Shown piece by piece: positions 1 to 6,170 of a stretch of DNA of 17,169 nucleotides. How positions within the stretch are numbered: the stretch's first letter is position 1; every line of letters begins with the position of its first letter. The stretch comes from Burkholderiaceae bacterium. Lineage in GTDB: Bacteria > Pseudomonadota > Gammaproteobacteria > Burkholderiales > Burkholderiaceae_F. The notes beneath the pieces were generated by a model, which worked only from the letters and a program-made list of their open reading frames with translations, searched no databases and had not been told where the DNA came from. The position numbers and the translations under genes were made by a program. The stretch spans positions 1-17,169 of the forward strand of contig JACCYC010000383.1 in NCBI GenBank assembly GCA_013696665.1, in the 5' to 3' direction.

Positions 1-122
1 CCAAACTTGCTGGCAAGCACCGAGGTGATGGCCGCCGTTAGGGTGGTCTTGCCGTGATCTACGTGACCAATCGTCCCCACGTTTACATGCGGCTTGGTCC
101 GTTCGAATTTGCCTTTGGCCAT
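1..122 (-). CDS. tuf: Elongation factor Tu, N-terminal fragment (cut by window edge)
   Basis: EF-Tu delivers aminoacyl-tRNA to the ribosome as a GTPase in the cytoplasm. Only the first 40 codons are in the window; the gene runs off the left edge. The visible N-terminus begins MAKGKFERTKPHVNVGTIGH and continues into the G1/P-loop GHVDHGKT (residues 19-26), which is diagnostic for EF-Tu. The start is the ATG whose complement is at 120-122, preceded on the minus strand by AGTAGGAG about 8 nt upstream. It lies 30 nt after tRNA-Thr and shares its transcript with three tRNAs, the same order as the E. coli tyrU-glyT-thrT-tufB unit. The N-terminal wording is typical of betaproteobacteria. Whether this is tufA or tufB cannot be decided here, but the tRNA linkage suggests the tufB-like copy. 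Confidence 0.97.
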   Translation of the reverse strand, partial: MAKGKFERTKPHVNVGTIGHVDHGKTTLTAAITSVLASKF

Positions 123-152
123 TGCTAACTCCTACTTGCTTCTTTTTCAATT

Positions 153-227
<75 letters not shown>

Positions 228-237
228 AATGTCCAAG

Positions 238-311
238 TGGAGCGGGTGAAGGGAATCGAACCCTCGTCGTAAGCTTGGAAGGCTTCTGCTCTACCATTGA
301 GCTACACCCGC
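238..311 (-). tRNA. tRNA-Gly(TCC)
   Basis: Minus-strand cloverleaf with acceptor GCGGGTG/CACCCGC, a T-CCA end encoded in the DNA, D arm TAGCTCAATGGTAGAGCA and anticodon loop CTTCCAA giving TCC. The T arm has GGTTCGATTCC. It is the middle tRNA of the cluster, separated by 62 nt from tRNA-Tyr. Confidence 0.97.
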
Positions 312-373
312 CCGACGAAACCTTGTTCCTTCGCATCCACACGCACTGGTTGTGCCTCGTTATGCTTTCAATG

Positions 374-459
374 TGGTGGAGGAGGTTGGATTCGAACCAA
401 CGTAGGCGTAAGCCAACAGATTTACAGTCTGCCCCCTTTAACCACTCGGGCACCCCTCC
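374..459 (-). tRNA. tRNA-Tyr(GTA)
   Basis: An 86-nt minus-strand tRNA with a long variable arm, as expected for bacterial tRNA-Tyr. The acceptor begins GGAGGGG and the 3' end is CCTCCACCA with CCA encoded. The anticodon stem CAGA/TCTG encloses CTGTAAA, anticodon GTA. It is the first gene of the tRNA-tuf transcript and lies only about 8 nt after the predicted transcription start. Confidence 0.97.
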
Positions 460-473
460 GCGGCGAACCGCAA

Positions 474-502
474 ATTATGGTTGCGAAACAAAGGCTTGTC
501 AA
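474..502 (-). promoter_or_regulatory. Sigma-70 promoter of the tRNA-Tyr/Gly/Thr-tuf operon
   Basis: On the minus strand a perfect -35 box TTGACA (complement 497-502) is followed after 17 bp by CATAAT (474-479). The predicted start is near 467. The stretch between the -10 box and the tRNA (GCGGTTCGCCGCGG) is very GC-rich. Such a discriminator is known to make stable-RNA promoters sensitive to ppGpp, so stringent control is inferred. Position, spacing and the tRNA gene directly downstream make this the best promoter in the window. Confidence 0.85.
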
Positions 503-679
503 ACCGGGTGAAAAACTGCTGCTGGAATGTCCCAAGCCCGGCAACGTCGCAACGCTTCTCGGCTCCTGACGTTTTATGTTTCGTGGCGTGAGTGCCCACT
601 CTCTATATCCGCGAAACGAATTGCGGGGGCGCGTGGATTAGTAAGCTTATTCAACAAAAGGTAAGTCCAGCAATTGATA

Positions 680-700
680 GAATTGTGCGATGCACAATTC
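680..700. repeat. Perfect 9-bp inverted repeat around the GNAT start codon
   Basis: GAATTGTGC (680-688) and GCACAATTC (692-700) are exact complements separated by three bases. The ATG of the downstream gene (690-692) straddles the spacer and the right arm. In DNA this could be a repressor operator. In RNA it would form a 9-bp hairpin that hides the start codon. A further CAATT at 671-675 could pair with the AATTG of the left arm, an alternative smaller stem. Confidence 0.7.
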
Positions 701-1286
701 ACAGTCCGCTACGAACCCCCTGATTGCGCAACTCGGATCGCACCATCGTGCGCGAGTGCTTGCGCATCTGAGGCAATTGCCTGCGGACGACCTCTGGCTT
801 CGCTTTGGATACGTTGTAACCGAGGACGCGCTTCAGCGCTACGTTCGGTCGCTTCACTTCAGCCGGGACGCCGTCTTCGGCATCTTTGATCAACAAGCTG
901 AGCTGATGGCGATGGGTCATCTGGCGTTCGACAAAGAAGCTGATTCAAGAACTGCTGAATTTGGTGTGTCGGTACTGCCGTCGATGCGTCGTCAAGGGTT
1001 CGGTTTGCGACTGTTGCAAAGAGCGGCGATGCATGCGCGCAACCGAGGCGCGACGCAATTGATGATGGCGTACGTACCGGAAAACGAAGCGCTTAAACAT
1101 CTGGCTCGCAGCGCAGGGATGGATTTCGTGCAGGATCGATACGAGCCGCGCGCTTATCTAAAACTCGACCCGCCGAGCGCTGCGTCGCTGATGGACGAAA
1201 CATTTTCCGAGATGTTGGCGGCCATCGATTTGGGTTTCCGGGTCGCCAATGCGAACGTCGAGGCGCATCGAATTACATCTGCTTGA
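690..1286 (+). CDS. GNAT-family N-acetyltransferase
   Basis: A 198-residue protein of the Gcn5-related acetyltransferase fold, expected to move an acetyl group from acetyl-CoA to an unidentified amine. The acetyl-CoA pyrophosphate-binding motif R-x-x-G-x-G is at residues 100-105 (RRQGFG), following the beta-4 strand AEFGVSVLP. The next helix (LRLLQRAAMHARNRG) and the segment NEALKHLARSAGMDF match motif B of the family, where an Asn/Glu-Ala-x-x-L pattern precedes a Gly turn. The N-terminal part (LPADDLWLRFGYVVTEDAL) resembles GNAT proteins that begin by scoring 'LRF' motifs. The start is chosen as the first in-frame ATG; no strong Shine-Dalgarno sequence is visible, and the ATG is buried in an inverted repeat. 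Its last 14 nt overlap the 3' end of the convergent response regulator gene. Substrate unknown. Confidence 0.85.
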   Translation: MHNSQSATNPLIAQLGSHHRARVLAHLRQLPADDLWLRFGYVVTEDALQRYVRSLHFSRDAVFGIFDQQAELMAMGHLAFDKEADSRTAEFGVSVLPSMRRQGFGLRLLQRAAMHARNRGATQLMMAYVPENEALKHLARSAGMDFVQDRYEPRAYLKLDPPSAASLMDETFSEMLAAIDLGFRVANANVEAHRITSA

Positions 1287-2037
1287 AAAGGTGCGTGTAG
1301 TTACGGCTGACTTCCAGCTTCTCGGCGTGTCCCCTGATAAGTACGAGCTGACGCCCACGAAAATCGCGCGTGACGCCTGAAATCGCCTTCGCGTTCACGA
1401 TAGTTGCGCGATGGATTTGCCAGAATTGCTCAGGGTCTAGTTCGTCGATCAGCTCCTTGATCGGTTTGCGGATGAGGGCCTCGAACGACTCGGTCTGCAC
1501 GCGGGTGTATTTCTCGTCAGACCTGAAAAACAGAACCTCGGCAGCGGGAATCAGACGCAACTGCTGTCCTACGCTCGCCTGAATCCACTGCAGATGGTTA
1601 CGCTCGGTGCCTGAAGTTTCGGCCGCCTCTAATTTCGCGCTCAGTTGAGTCAGCAACGCGCGGAGGTCGCTTGGTGGCGAACCGAGCCGTCGCTTCAGTC
1701 GGGTCACGGTGACCGCGAGCCGCTCGGCCTCAGCCGGCTTTAAAACGTAATCGACTGCGCCGTGCTCGAACGCATCGACCGCATATTCGTTGTAAGCCGT
1801 GATGAACACGACGTGGCAGGAGTCAGCGATGTGGCGCGCTGCCTCGATGCCCGTCATGCCAGGCATGCGGATATCCAGAAACGCAAGATCAGGATGGTGC
1901 TGCTCAACCGCGGCAACCGCCTCGGCTCCGTTCTTCGCTTCGGCAACGACCTGCAATTCTGGCCAGACTTCGGTCAGACGCGCGCGCAGCTGCTCGCGCA
2001 TCAAGCGCTCGTCATCCGCAATAATCGCCGTAGGCAT
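1273..2037 (-). CDS. LytTR-family response regulator (LytR/AlgR type)
   Basis: A 254-residue cytoplasmic regulator. Residues 3-117 form a receiver domain with acidic pair D8/D9, phosphoacceptor D55 (FLDIRMPGMTG), T80 and K100 (VLKPAE). A linker with coiled-coil character (about 120-140) leads to a LytTR DNA-binding domain from about 145 to the end, recognisable by VLFFRSDEKYTRVQT, the motif FWQIHRATIVN and the C-terminal LEVSRNYTHLF. It starts 17 nt after the stop of the histidine kinase gene, so the two form a two-gene operon and a cognate pair. No strong ribosome binding site precedes the ATG, consistent with translational coupling. LytTR proteins bind spaced direct repeats; targets are not evident here. 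It overlaps the convergent acetyltransferase gene by 14 nt. Confidence 0.93.
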   Translation of the reverse strand: MPTAIIADDERLMREQLRARLTEVWPELQVVAEAKNGAEAVAAVEQHHPDLAFLDIRMPGMTGIEAARHIADSCHVVFITAYNEYAVDAFEHGAVDYVLKPAEAERLAVTVTRLKRRLGSPPSDLRALLTQLSAKLEAAETSGTERNHLQWIQASVGQQLRLIPAAEVLFFRSDEKYTRVQTESFEALIRKPIKELIDELDPEQFWQIHRATIVNAKAISGVTRDFRGRQLVLIRGHAEKLEVSRNYTHLFKQM

Positions 2038-2056
2038 CGGGCAATTCTATGCGCGC

Positions 2057-3544
2057 CTACGCTGCCGTCGGTCCATCCACTTCGAACGTGTACGGCACTT
2101 CGATGGTGACAATTGTTCCGCTCGGAGAATTGGCTTCTATCGAAAGGCGCGCAGAACTCCCGTAAAGTGCCGCGAGCCGCTCGCGCACGTTTGCAAGTCC
2201 AACACCCGTACCCGATTGTCCAGCAGAGGCGAACCCCAGCCCTGAATCAGCCACTGTCACACGCAGACGGCCGTTCGAGATGTCCGCGGAAATCGTCATC
2301 GAGCCGCCTTCTGGCTTGGGCTCAAGCCCATGCTTGATCGAGTTTTCGACGAGCGATTGCAGCATCATCGGCGGGAACTGCGCAGAGCCAAGGCCCTGCG
2401 GAACAATTACCGAATACTGCAGCCGATCTTCCATCCTGAATTTAAGGATCTCGAGATAGGAGCGGCACAGTTGCACTTCCTTGCCCAGCGTGGTCGAACC
2501 CTGACGCATCTGAGGCAACGCCGCGCGAAGATACTGAATCAGGCTCTTCTGCATCTTCGAGGCAGTCGACGGTTCCGTCTCGATCAGATAATCAACCGAC
2601 GCCAGTGTGTTGAACAAAAAGTGCGGCTCGACCTGAGCCTGCATAGTCTTCAATTGGGCTTCTGCAAGCTGCCGCTTGAGACTTTCTTCAGCTGCAGTCT
2701 CAGTCGCGGCTAGAGCCCGACGCTCGGCACGTTTCTTACCCCCCAGGACCAGCTTGACGATGATCGCGGCCATGATCAGTAACATCACGAAACTCATCAG
2801 CCAGTCGCCCGTCTTCTCGCGGTAGCGACGCGTCTCGCGCGCAATCTGTCGTTCAATCTGTTGCTCGACGATGTCCTCGATTTGGTCGCGCGCGCTGTTG
2901 ATCGCCATGGCAAGCTTTTCCGGGTCCCGCGTGAACTCCGGACTGATCGTTATCTCGCCACCTTCGCCGCGAACGGTGACGCCTTTGGCATCTGCTGTGT
3001 CCGCCACTTCTTTCGGTTCTGGCGGCCGACGTTCGACTCGCACGCCCTTCTCGTCTATGACCATAGAGACGCGGTCGCCACCATCGTCGGCATCAATGCG
3101 CAGGCCTTTGTCGTCAATCTGCACCTTAGGATCCGACGACCTCTTCGCCTTTGCCACTCTCCGCGGTGACTTTTCACCAGGCGCCGTAATATGCACACCA
3201 TCAGGCGCCACATGCAGGTTGACTTGCACGCGGTCTTTGCCGTCGCCCATTTTCACGACCACCACAGGCTCGCTGTCGTAGAGAACGTTGTCGGCGATTG
3301 CGCCGATGATCAATAACAGCACCGCCACCAGAACGAATTTGCCCCACCCAACGGTCGCCAGCCAATCACCAAGACGCGCGCCAGTCGCTTTCAGTGTGGG
3401 CGCCGATGCGCGGCCAGCGTCTGCGGCGACGCCACGTGTCCATGCCAGGCTTCGGCCGAGGCGCGAGGCGCGTGGCGGCGGTGCTGCTGCAGAAGCGGGC
3501 TTGTTTGCTTCTCCCTGATTGTTTTGATTGTCTTCAGTCCTCAT
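2057..3544 (-). CDS. Sensor histidine kinase, LytS/AlgZ (His_kinase) type
   Basis: A 495-residue membrane kinase. A Pro/Ala-rich cytoplasmic N-terminus (1-65) precedes TM1 (about 70-86), an extracytoplasmic region (87-247), TM2 (about 249-267) and a helical linker. The kinase core starts with the His_kinase box QVEPHFLFNTLASVD, phosphoacceptor H308, followed by an N box LVENSIKHG (N401) and G boxes DSGLGF (433-438) and GVGLANVRERL. This is the family that pairs with LytTR regulators, and the regulator gene lies directly downstream. The outer region is not a known sensor I can name. It holds imperfect beta-strand units ending in D-x-K-G-[LV]-x-[IV] (for example IDDKGLRID, IDEKGVRVE, DAKGVTVRG) and then an amphipathic helix rich in Glu/Gln/Arg before TM2. 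The signal sensed is unknown. Confidence 0.92.
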   Translation of the reverse strand: MRTEDNQNNQGEANKPASAAAPPPRASRLGRSLAWTRGVAADAGRASAPTLKATGARLGDWLATVGWGKFVLVAVLLLIIGAIADNVLYDSEPVVVVKMGDGKDRVQVNLHVAPDGVHITAPGEKSPRRVAKAKRSSDPKVQIDDKGLRIDADDGGDRVSMVIDEKGVRVERRPPEPKEVADTADAKGVTVRGEGGEITISPEFTRDPEKLAMAINSARDQIEDIVEQQIERQIARETRRYREKTGDWLMSFVMLLIMAAIIVKLVLGGKKRAERRALAATETAAEESLKRQLAEAQLKTMQAQVEPHFLFNTLASVDYLIETEPSTASKMQKSLIQYLRAALPQMRQGSTTLGKEVQLCRSYLEILKFRMEDRLQYSVIVPQGLGSAQFPPMMLQSLVENSIKHGLEPKPEGGSMTISADISNGRLRVTVADSGLGFASAGQSGTGVGLANVRERLAALYGSSARLSIEANSPSGTIVTIEVPYTFEVDGPTAA

Positions 3545-3552
3545 GCACTTAC

Positions 3553-3580
3553 TTTATAAGGCTCTGTGTTGCCGTACCAA
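3553..3580 (-). promoter_or_regulatory. Possible promoter of the histidine kinase/response regulator operon
   Basis: On the minus strand TTGGTA (complement 3575-3580) and TATAAA (3553-3558) are separated by 16 bp. The -10 box ends only 8 nt before the kinase ATG, so transcription from here would give a leaderless or nearly leaderless mRNA. This fits the lack of a clear Shine-Dalgarno sequence, but the -35 match is partial and the call is tentative. Confidence 0.35.
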
Positions 3581-3640
3581 CCCACTGCGACAGAGCGCAG
3601 CAAATGGTCAATGGACGGCACAAGAGTGGTTTGTACGGTG

Positions 3641-3669
3641 AAATAAAAAGGGCCCGGAAATCCGAGCCC
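3641..3669 (-). terminator. Intrinsic terminator after the small secreted protein gene
   Basis: Minus strand: GGGCTCGG, loop ATTT, CCGGGCCC (complement 3650-3669) makes an 8-bp stem with one G-T pair. It is followed directly by TTTTTATTT (3641-3649). This is a textbook rho-independent terminator, 23 nt beyond the stop codon of the 72-residue gene and before the kinase promoter region. A second stem, CCCGAC/GTCGGG (3686-3691 with 3668-3673), overlaps it by two bases and could form as an alternative. Confidence 0.9.
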
Positions 3670-3691
3670 CGACTCCGCAGGTACGGTCGGG

Positions 3692-3910
3692 CTAAAGCGC
3701 AGTCTTCCGCGACGAGTCGCAAGCAGCCGCGAAACCCATCGGCTCGCTCGCTTTGATCACGACGGTGTCGAGCCTGACGAGTTGCATTTCCGCACCCGTT
3801 CGCGGCTGCGCGGCCCGCAGCGCGCCGCCGGCGGTTGCAACTAAACCGAGTCCGAAAAACGCAGCCAATAGTGCGCTTGAAAAACGAATTGAGTGCGGTG
3901 TGCGGTACAT
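3692..3910 (-). CDS. Small secreted protein of unknown function
   Basis: A 72-residue protein. The start at 3910 is preferred over a longer reading because GGGGAG lies 6 nt upstream of this ATG and because translation then opens with a signal peptide. That peptide has basic residues at 3-9 (RTPHSIR), a hydrophobic core (about 11-30) and a probable cleavage near ALRAA-QP (34/35). The mature part is only about 38 residues with a single Cys (C64). Its central segment VRLDTVVIKASE contains DTVVIKA (48-54), which looks like the TonB box seen just after the signal peptide of TonB-dependent receptors. No other domain is recognised. The gene has its own terminator and lies divergent to the dioxygenase gene, so it is a one-gene unit. 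It could be a receptor remnant or a member of a small-protein family. Confidence 0.72.
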   Translation of the reverse strand: MYRTPHSIRFSSALLAAFFGLGLVATAGGALRAAQPRTGAEMQLVRLDTVVIKASEPMGFAAACDSSRKTAL

Positions 3911-3987
3911 AACGTTCTCCCCTGCGTTGTCATCGTGTGAATCGAACTCTAGGGATGCTCGCAATCAAATGCGACCGAAGTGCGACG

Positions 3988-4018
3988 AACTGCATAAACG
4001 CGGGCGCCAAATGCAGTT
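3988..4018. repeat. 8-bp inverted repeat in the divergent region
   Basis: AACTGCAT (3988-3995) and ATGCAGTT (4011-4018) are perfect complements with a 15-bp spacer. The element lies in the 255-bp stretch between the secreted-protein gene (minus) and the dioxygenase gene (plus), about 80 bp upstream of the first start and 150 bp upstream of the second. A 13-bp palindrome GCCGCA-C-TGCGGC follows at 4099-4111. Either could be a regulator site. I see no convincing sigma-70 or sigma-54 promoter in this stretch. Confidence 0.4.
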
Positions 4019-4165
4019 GCACCGTCTATGCGGCGCCAGTCGGCGCATTGCGCGACGAAACATGGGATGGAACCAAGCGTTTAGCATCCCTAAGGTGCGC
4101 CGCACTGCGGCCCCGCGAATGCGGCAAAATCTTTGATCTAACCGAGAGTACGAGTAGGAGACCGC

Positions 4166-5290
4166 ATGCGCTTTACTCCATGGGAAAACCCAATGGGCAC
4201 CGACGGATTCGAGTTCATCGAATACGCCGCGCCCGATCCAACAGCGCTCGGACGCGTATTCGAGACGTTGGGATTTGCTGCGGTAGCCCGGCATCGGCAC
4301 AAAAAAGTGACGCTCTATCGGCAGGGTGGCGTCAATTTCATCATCAATGGTGAACCGGATTCGTTCGGCCAGCGCTTTGCGCGGTTGCATGGTCCATCCA
4401 TATGCGCGATAGCTTTCCGCGTGCAGGATGCGGCGCGCGCCTACCAGCGGGCATTGGAGTTGGGCGCATGGGGCTTCGATTCAAAATCGGGTCCAATGGA
4501 GTTGAACATCCCGGCGATAAAAGGGATCGGAGACTCGCTGATTTATTTTGTCGACCGCTGGCGCGGCAAGAATTACGCAAGCGCAGGCGACATCGGAGAC
4601 ATCAATATTTACGACGTCGACTTCGAGCCTATTGCCGACGCTCAGCCGAACCCCTTGGGCTGCGGCCTGATGTTCATCGATCACCTGACGCATAACGTGC
4701 ATCGCGGCAGGATGAAGGAATGGGCCGAGTTTTACGAGCGGCTATTTAACTTTCGCGAAGTGCGCTACTTCGATATCGAAGGTCAGCTCACTGGCCTCAA
4801 AAGCAAAGCAATGACTAGTCCGTGCGGAAAGATCCGCATTCCAATCAATGAAAGCTCGGACGACAAGAGCCAGATCGTCGAGTATCTGGACGCGTATCAC
4901 GGAGAAGGTATTCAGCACGTTGCGCTGGCTACGGACGACATCTACGCAACGGTGCGCGCGATGAAGCAGAACGGAGTGCCGTTCCAGGACACCATCGATA
5001 CGTACTATGACTTGATCGATAAGCGGCTTCCGAACCACGGCGAACATTTCGACGAGCTGAAAACACTTCGCATCCTGATCGACGGGGCTACGCACCAGGG
5101 CGCTCCCAATGAACTGCTGTTGCAGATTTTCACGCAGACCGTCATTGGTCCGATCTTCTTTGAGATTATTCAGCGCAAAGGAGACGAGGGTTTCGGCGAA
5201 GGAAATTTTCGGGCGCTATTCGAATCAATCGAACTCGATCAGATTCGACGCGGTGTACTTAAGCCCGGCCAAAGCGAGGCGATTGCCTAA
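4166..5290 (+). CDS. hppD: 4-hydroxyphenylpyruvate dioxygenase
   Basis: Converts 4-hydroxyphenylpyruvate plus O2 to homogentisate and CO2 in tyrosine breakdown, using non-haem Fe(II). The 374-residue length is normal. Two vicinal-oxygen-chelate halves are present; the catalytic C-terminal half carries the iron ligands H173 (FIDHLTHNV), H251 (GIQHVAL) and E333 (GPIFFEIIQRKGDEGFGEGNF), all intact with the family's C-terminal signature. The start has a good Shine-Dalgarno sequence (TAGGAG, 5 nt before ATG). Its TAA stop is followed with no gap by the phenylalanine hydroxylase ATG, so the two are co-transcribed and probably translationally coupled. The symbol hpd is also used. The tyrosine aminotransferase that would link the two reactions, and homogentisate dioxygenase, are not in the window. 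An inverted repeat upstream may be a control site. Confidence 0.97.
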   Translation: MRFTPWENPMGTDGFEFIEYAAPDPTALGRVFETLGFAAVARHRHKKVTLYRQGGVNFIINGEPDSFGQRFARLHGPSICAIAFRVQDAARAYQRALELGAWGFDSKSGPMELNIPAIKGIGDSLIYFVDRWRGKNYASAGDIGDINIYDVDFEPIADAQPNPLGCGLMFIDHLTHNVHRGRMKEWAEFYERLFNFREVRYFDIEGQLTGLKSKAMTSPCGKIRIPINESSDDKSQIVEYLDAYHGEGIQHVALATDDIYATVRAMKQNGVPFQDTIDTYYDLIDKRLPNHGEHFDELKTLRILIDGATHQGAPNELLLQIFTQTVIGPIFFEIIQRKGDEGFGEGNFRALFESIELDQIRRGVLKPGQSEAIA

Positions 5291-6163
5291 ATGCCAGTAG
5301 CGCCGGTGACCTATGGCGCGAGCGAGCGTCCACCGCGAGGCTCATACGAGGAAGCGCGCGATGACTACACGTGCGACCAACATTGGGAGCGCTACACGCC
5401 GTTAGAACACGCGACCTATGCGCGGCTACTCGCGCGTCAGATTAAGCAGGCACCCGGTCAGGCTTGCGATGAGTTCATCGCGTCGGTCGACAAGCTCGGA
5501 CCGTCTGATCGGATTCCGCGCTTTGACGCAATTAGTACCGCGCTGCGGCAGGCCACCGGCTGGGAAATCGTTGCCGTGCCCGGACTCATTCCGGAGCATG
5601 CGTTTTTCTCGCTGCTTGCCGAACGCCGCTTTCCCGTTACAACCTGGTTACGTCTACCCGAGGAGTTCGACTACATCGTCGAGCCGGATGTGTTTCACGA
5701 TCTCTACGGCCATGTTCCACTTCTGTTTGATCCTGTCTTCGCCGACTACATGCAGGCGTTTGGACGTGGCGGACTCAAAGCCCACGGGTTGCAAGCGCTC
5801 GAGTATCTGGCGCGGCTTTACTGGTACACGGTCGAATTCGGCCTGGTTTCCACGCCGCACGGTCTGCGAGTCTATGGCGCGGGCGTCTTGTCATCGGTCG
5901 GAGAAATACAATACGCGCTGACGAGCCCAAAGCCACAGCGTCTCGCGTTTGATCCAAAGCGCGTGCTGCTGACCCCGTACAAGATTGACCACTATCAGTC
6001 TTCTTACTTCGTGGTTGATTCGTTCGATCAACTCTTCGCGGCCACCGCGCCTGATTTTGCGCCGCTGTACGCCGAGCTCAACGGACAGGCTCCACTTCCA
6101 AACGACGCAATGCTGGGCGGTGAACGGTCGTATCCGCCCAACATTAGCAACCCCAAGGCCTGA
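5291..6163 (+). CDS. phhA: Phenylalanine 4-hydroxylase
   Basis: Hydroxylates phenylalanine to tyrosine with tetrahydropterin and Fe(II). The 290 residues cover the single catalytic domain of bacterial enzymes, without the regulatory ACT domain of animal forms. The iron triad is visible: H136 and H141 in FHDLYGHVPLL, and E182 in YWYTVEFGL. Other family marks are the pterin-binding segment VPGLIPEHAFFSLLAERRFPV (about 96-116) and GAGVLSSVGEIQYAL. The gene starts on the base after the dioxygenase stop codon and has no ribosome binding site of its own outside that gene, so expression likely depends on upstream translation. Product flow is Phe to Tyr here, then by transamination to the substrate of the upstream gene's enzyme. 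It ends 7 bp from the convergent gspC stop, with no terminator between. Confidence 0.97.
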   Translation: MPVAPVTYGASERPPRGSYEEARDDYTCDQHWERYTPLEHATYARLLARQIKQAPGQACDEFIASVDKLGPSDRIPRFDAISTALRQATGWEIVAVPGLIPEHAFFSLLAERRFPVTTWLRLPEEFDYIVEPDVFHDLYGHVPLLFDPVFADYMQAFGRGGLKAHGLQALEYLARLYWYTVEFGLVSTPHGLRVYGAGVLSSVGEIQYALTSPKPQRLAFDPKRVLLTPYKIDHYQSSYFVVDSFDQLFAATAPDFAPLYAELNGQAPLPNDAMLGGERSYPPNISNPKA

Positions 6164-6170
6164 CTAGCCG

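Noticed and set aside
3911..3964. Longer N-terminus (18 extra residues) for the small secreted protein
   Set aside because: The added residues are polar and acidic and would bury the signal peptide; the internal ATG at 3910 has GGGGAG at correct spacing.
3965..4390. 141-residue minus-strand frame overlapping the start of hppD
   Set aside because: Overlaps a certain gene by over 200 bp, has no ribosome binding site or recognisable domain, and its sequence is rich in Arg/His/Cys as expected of an antisense shadow.
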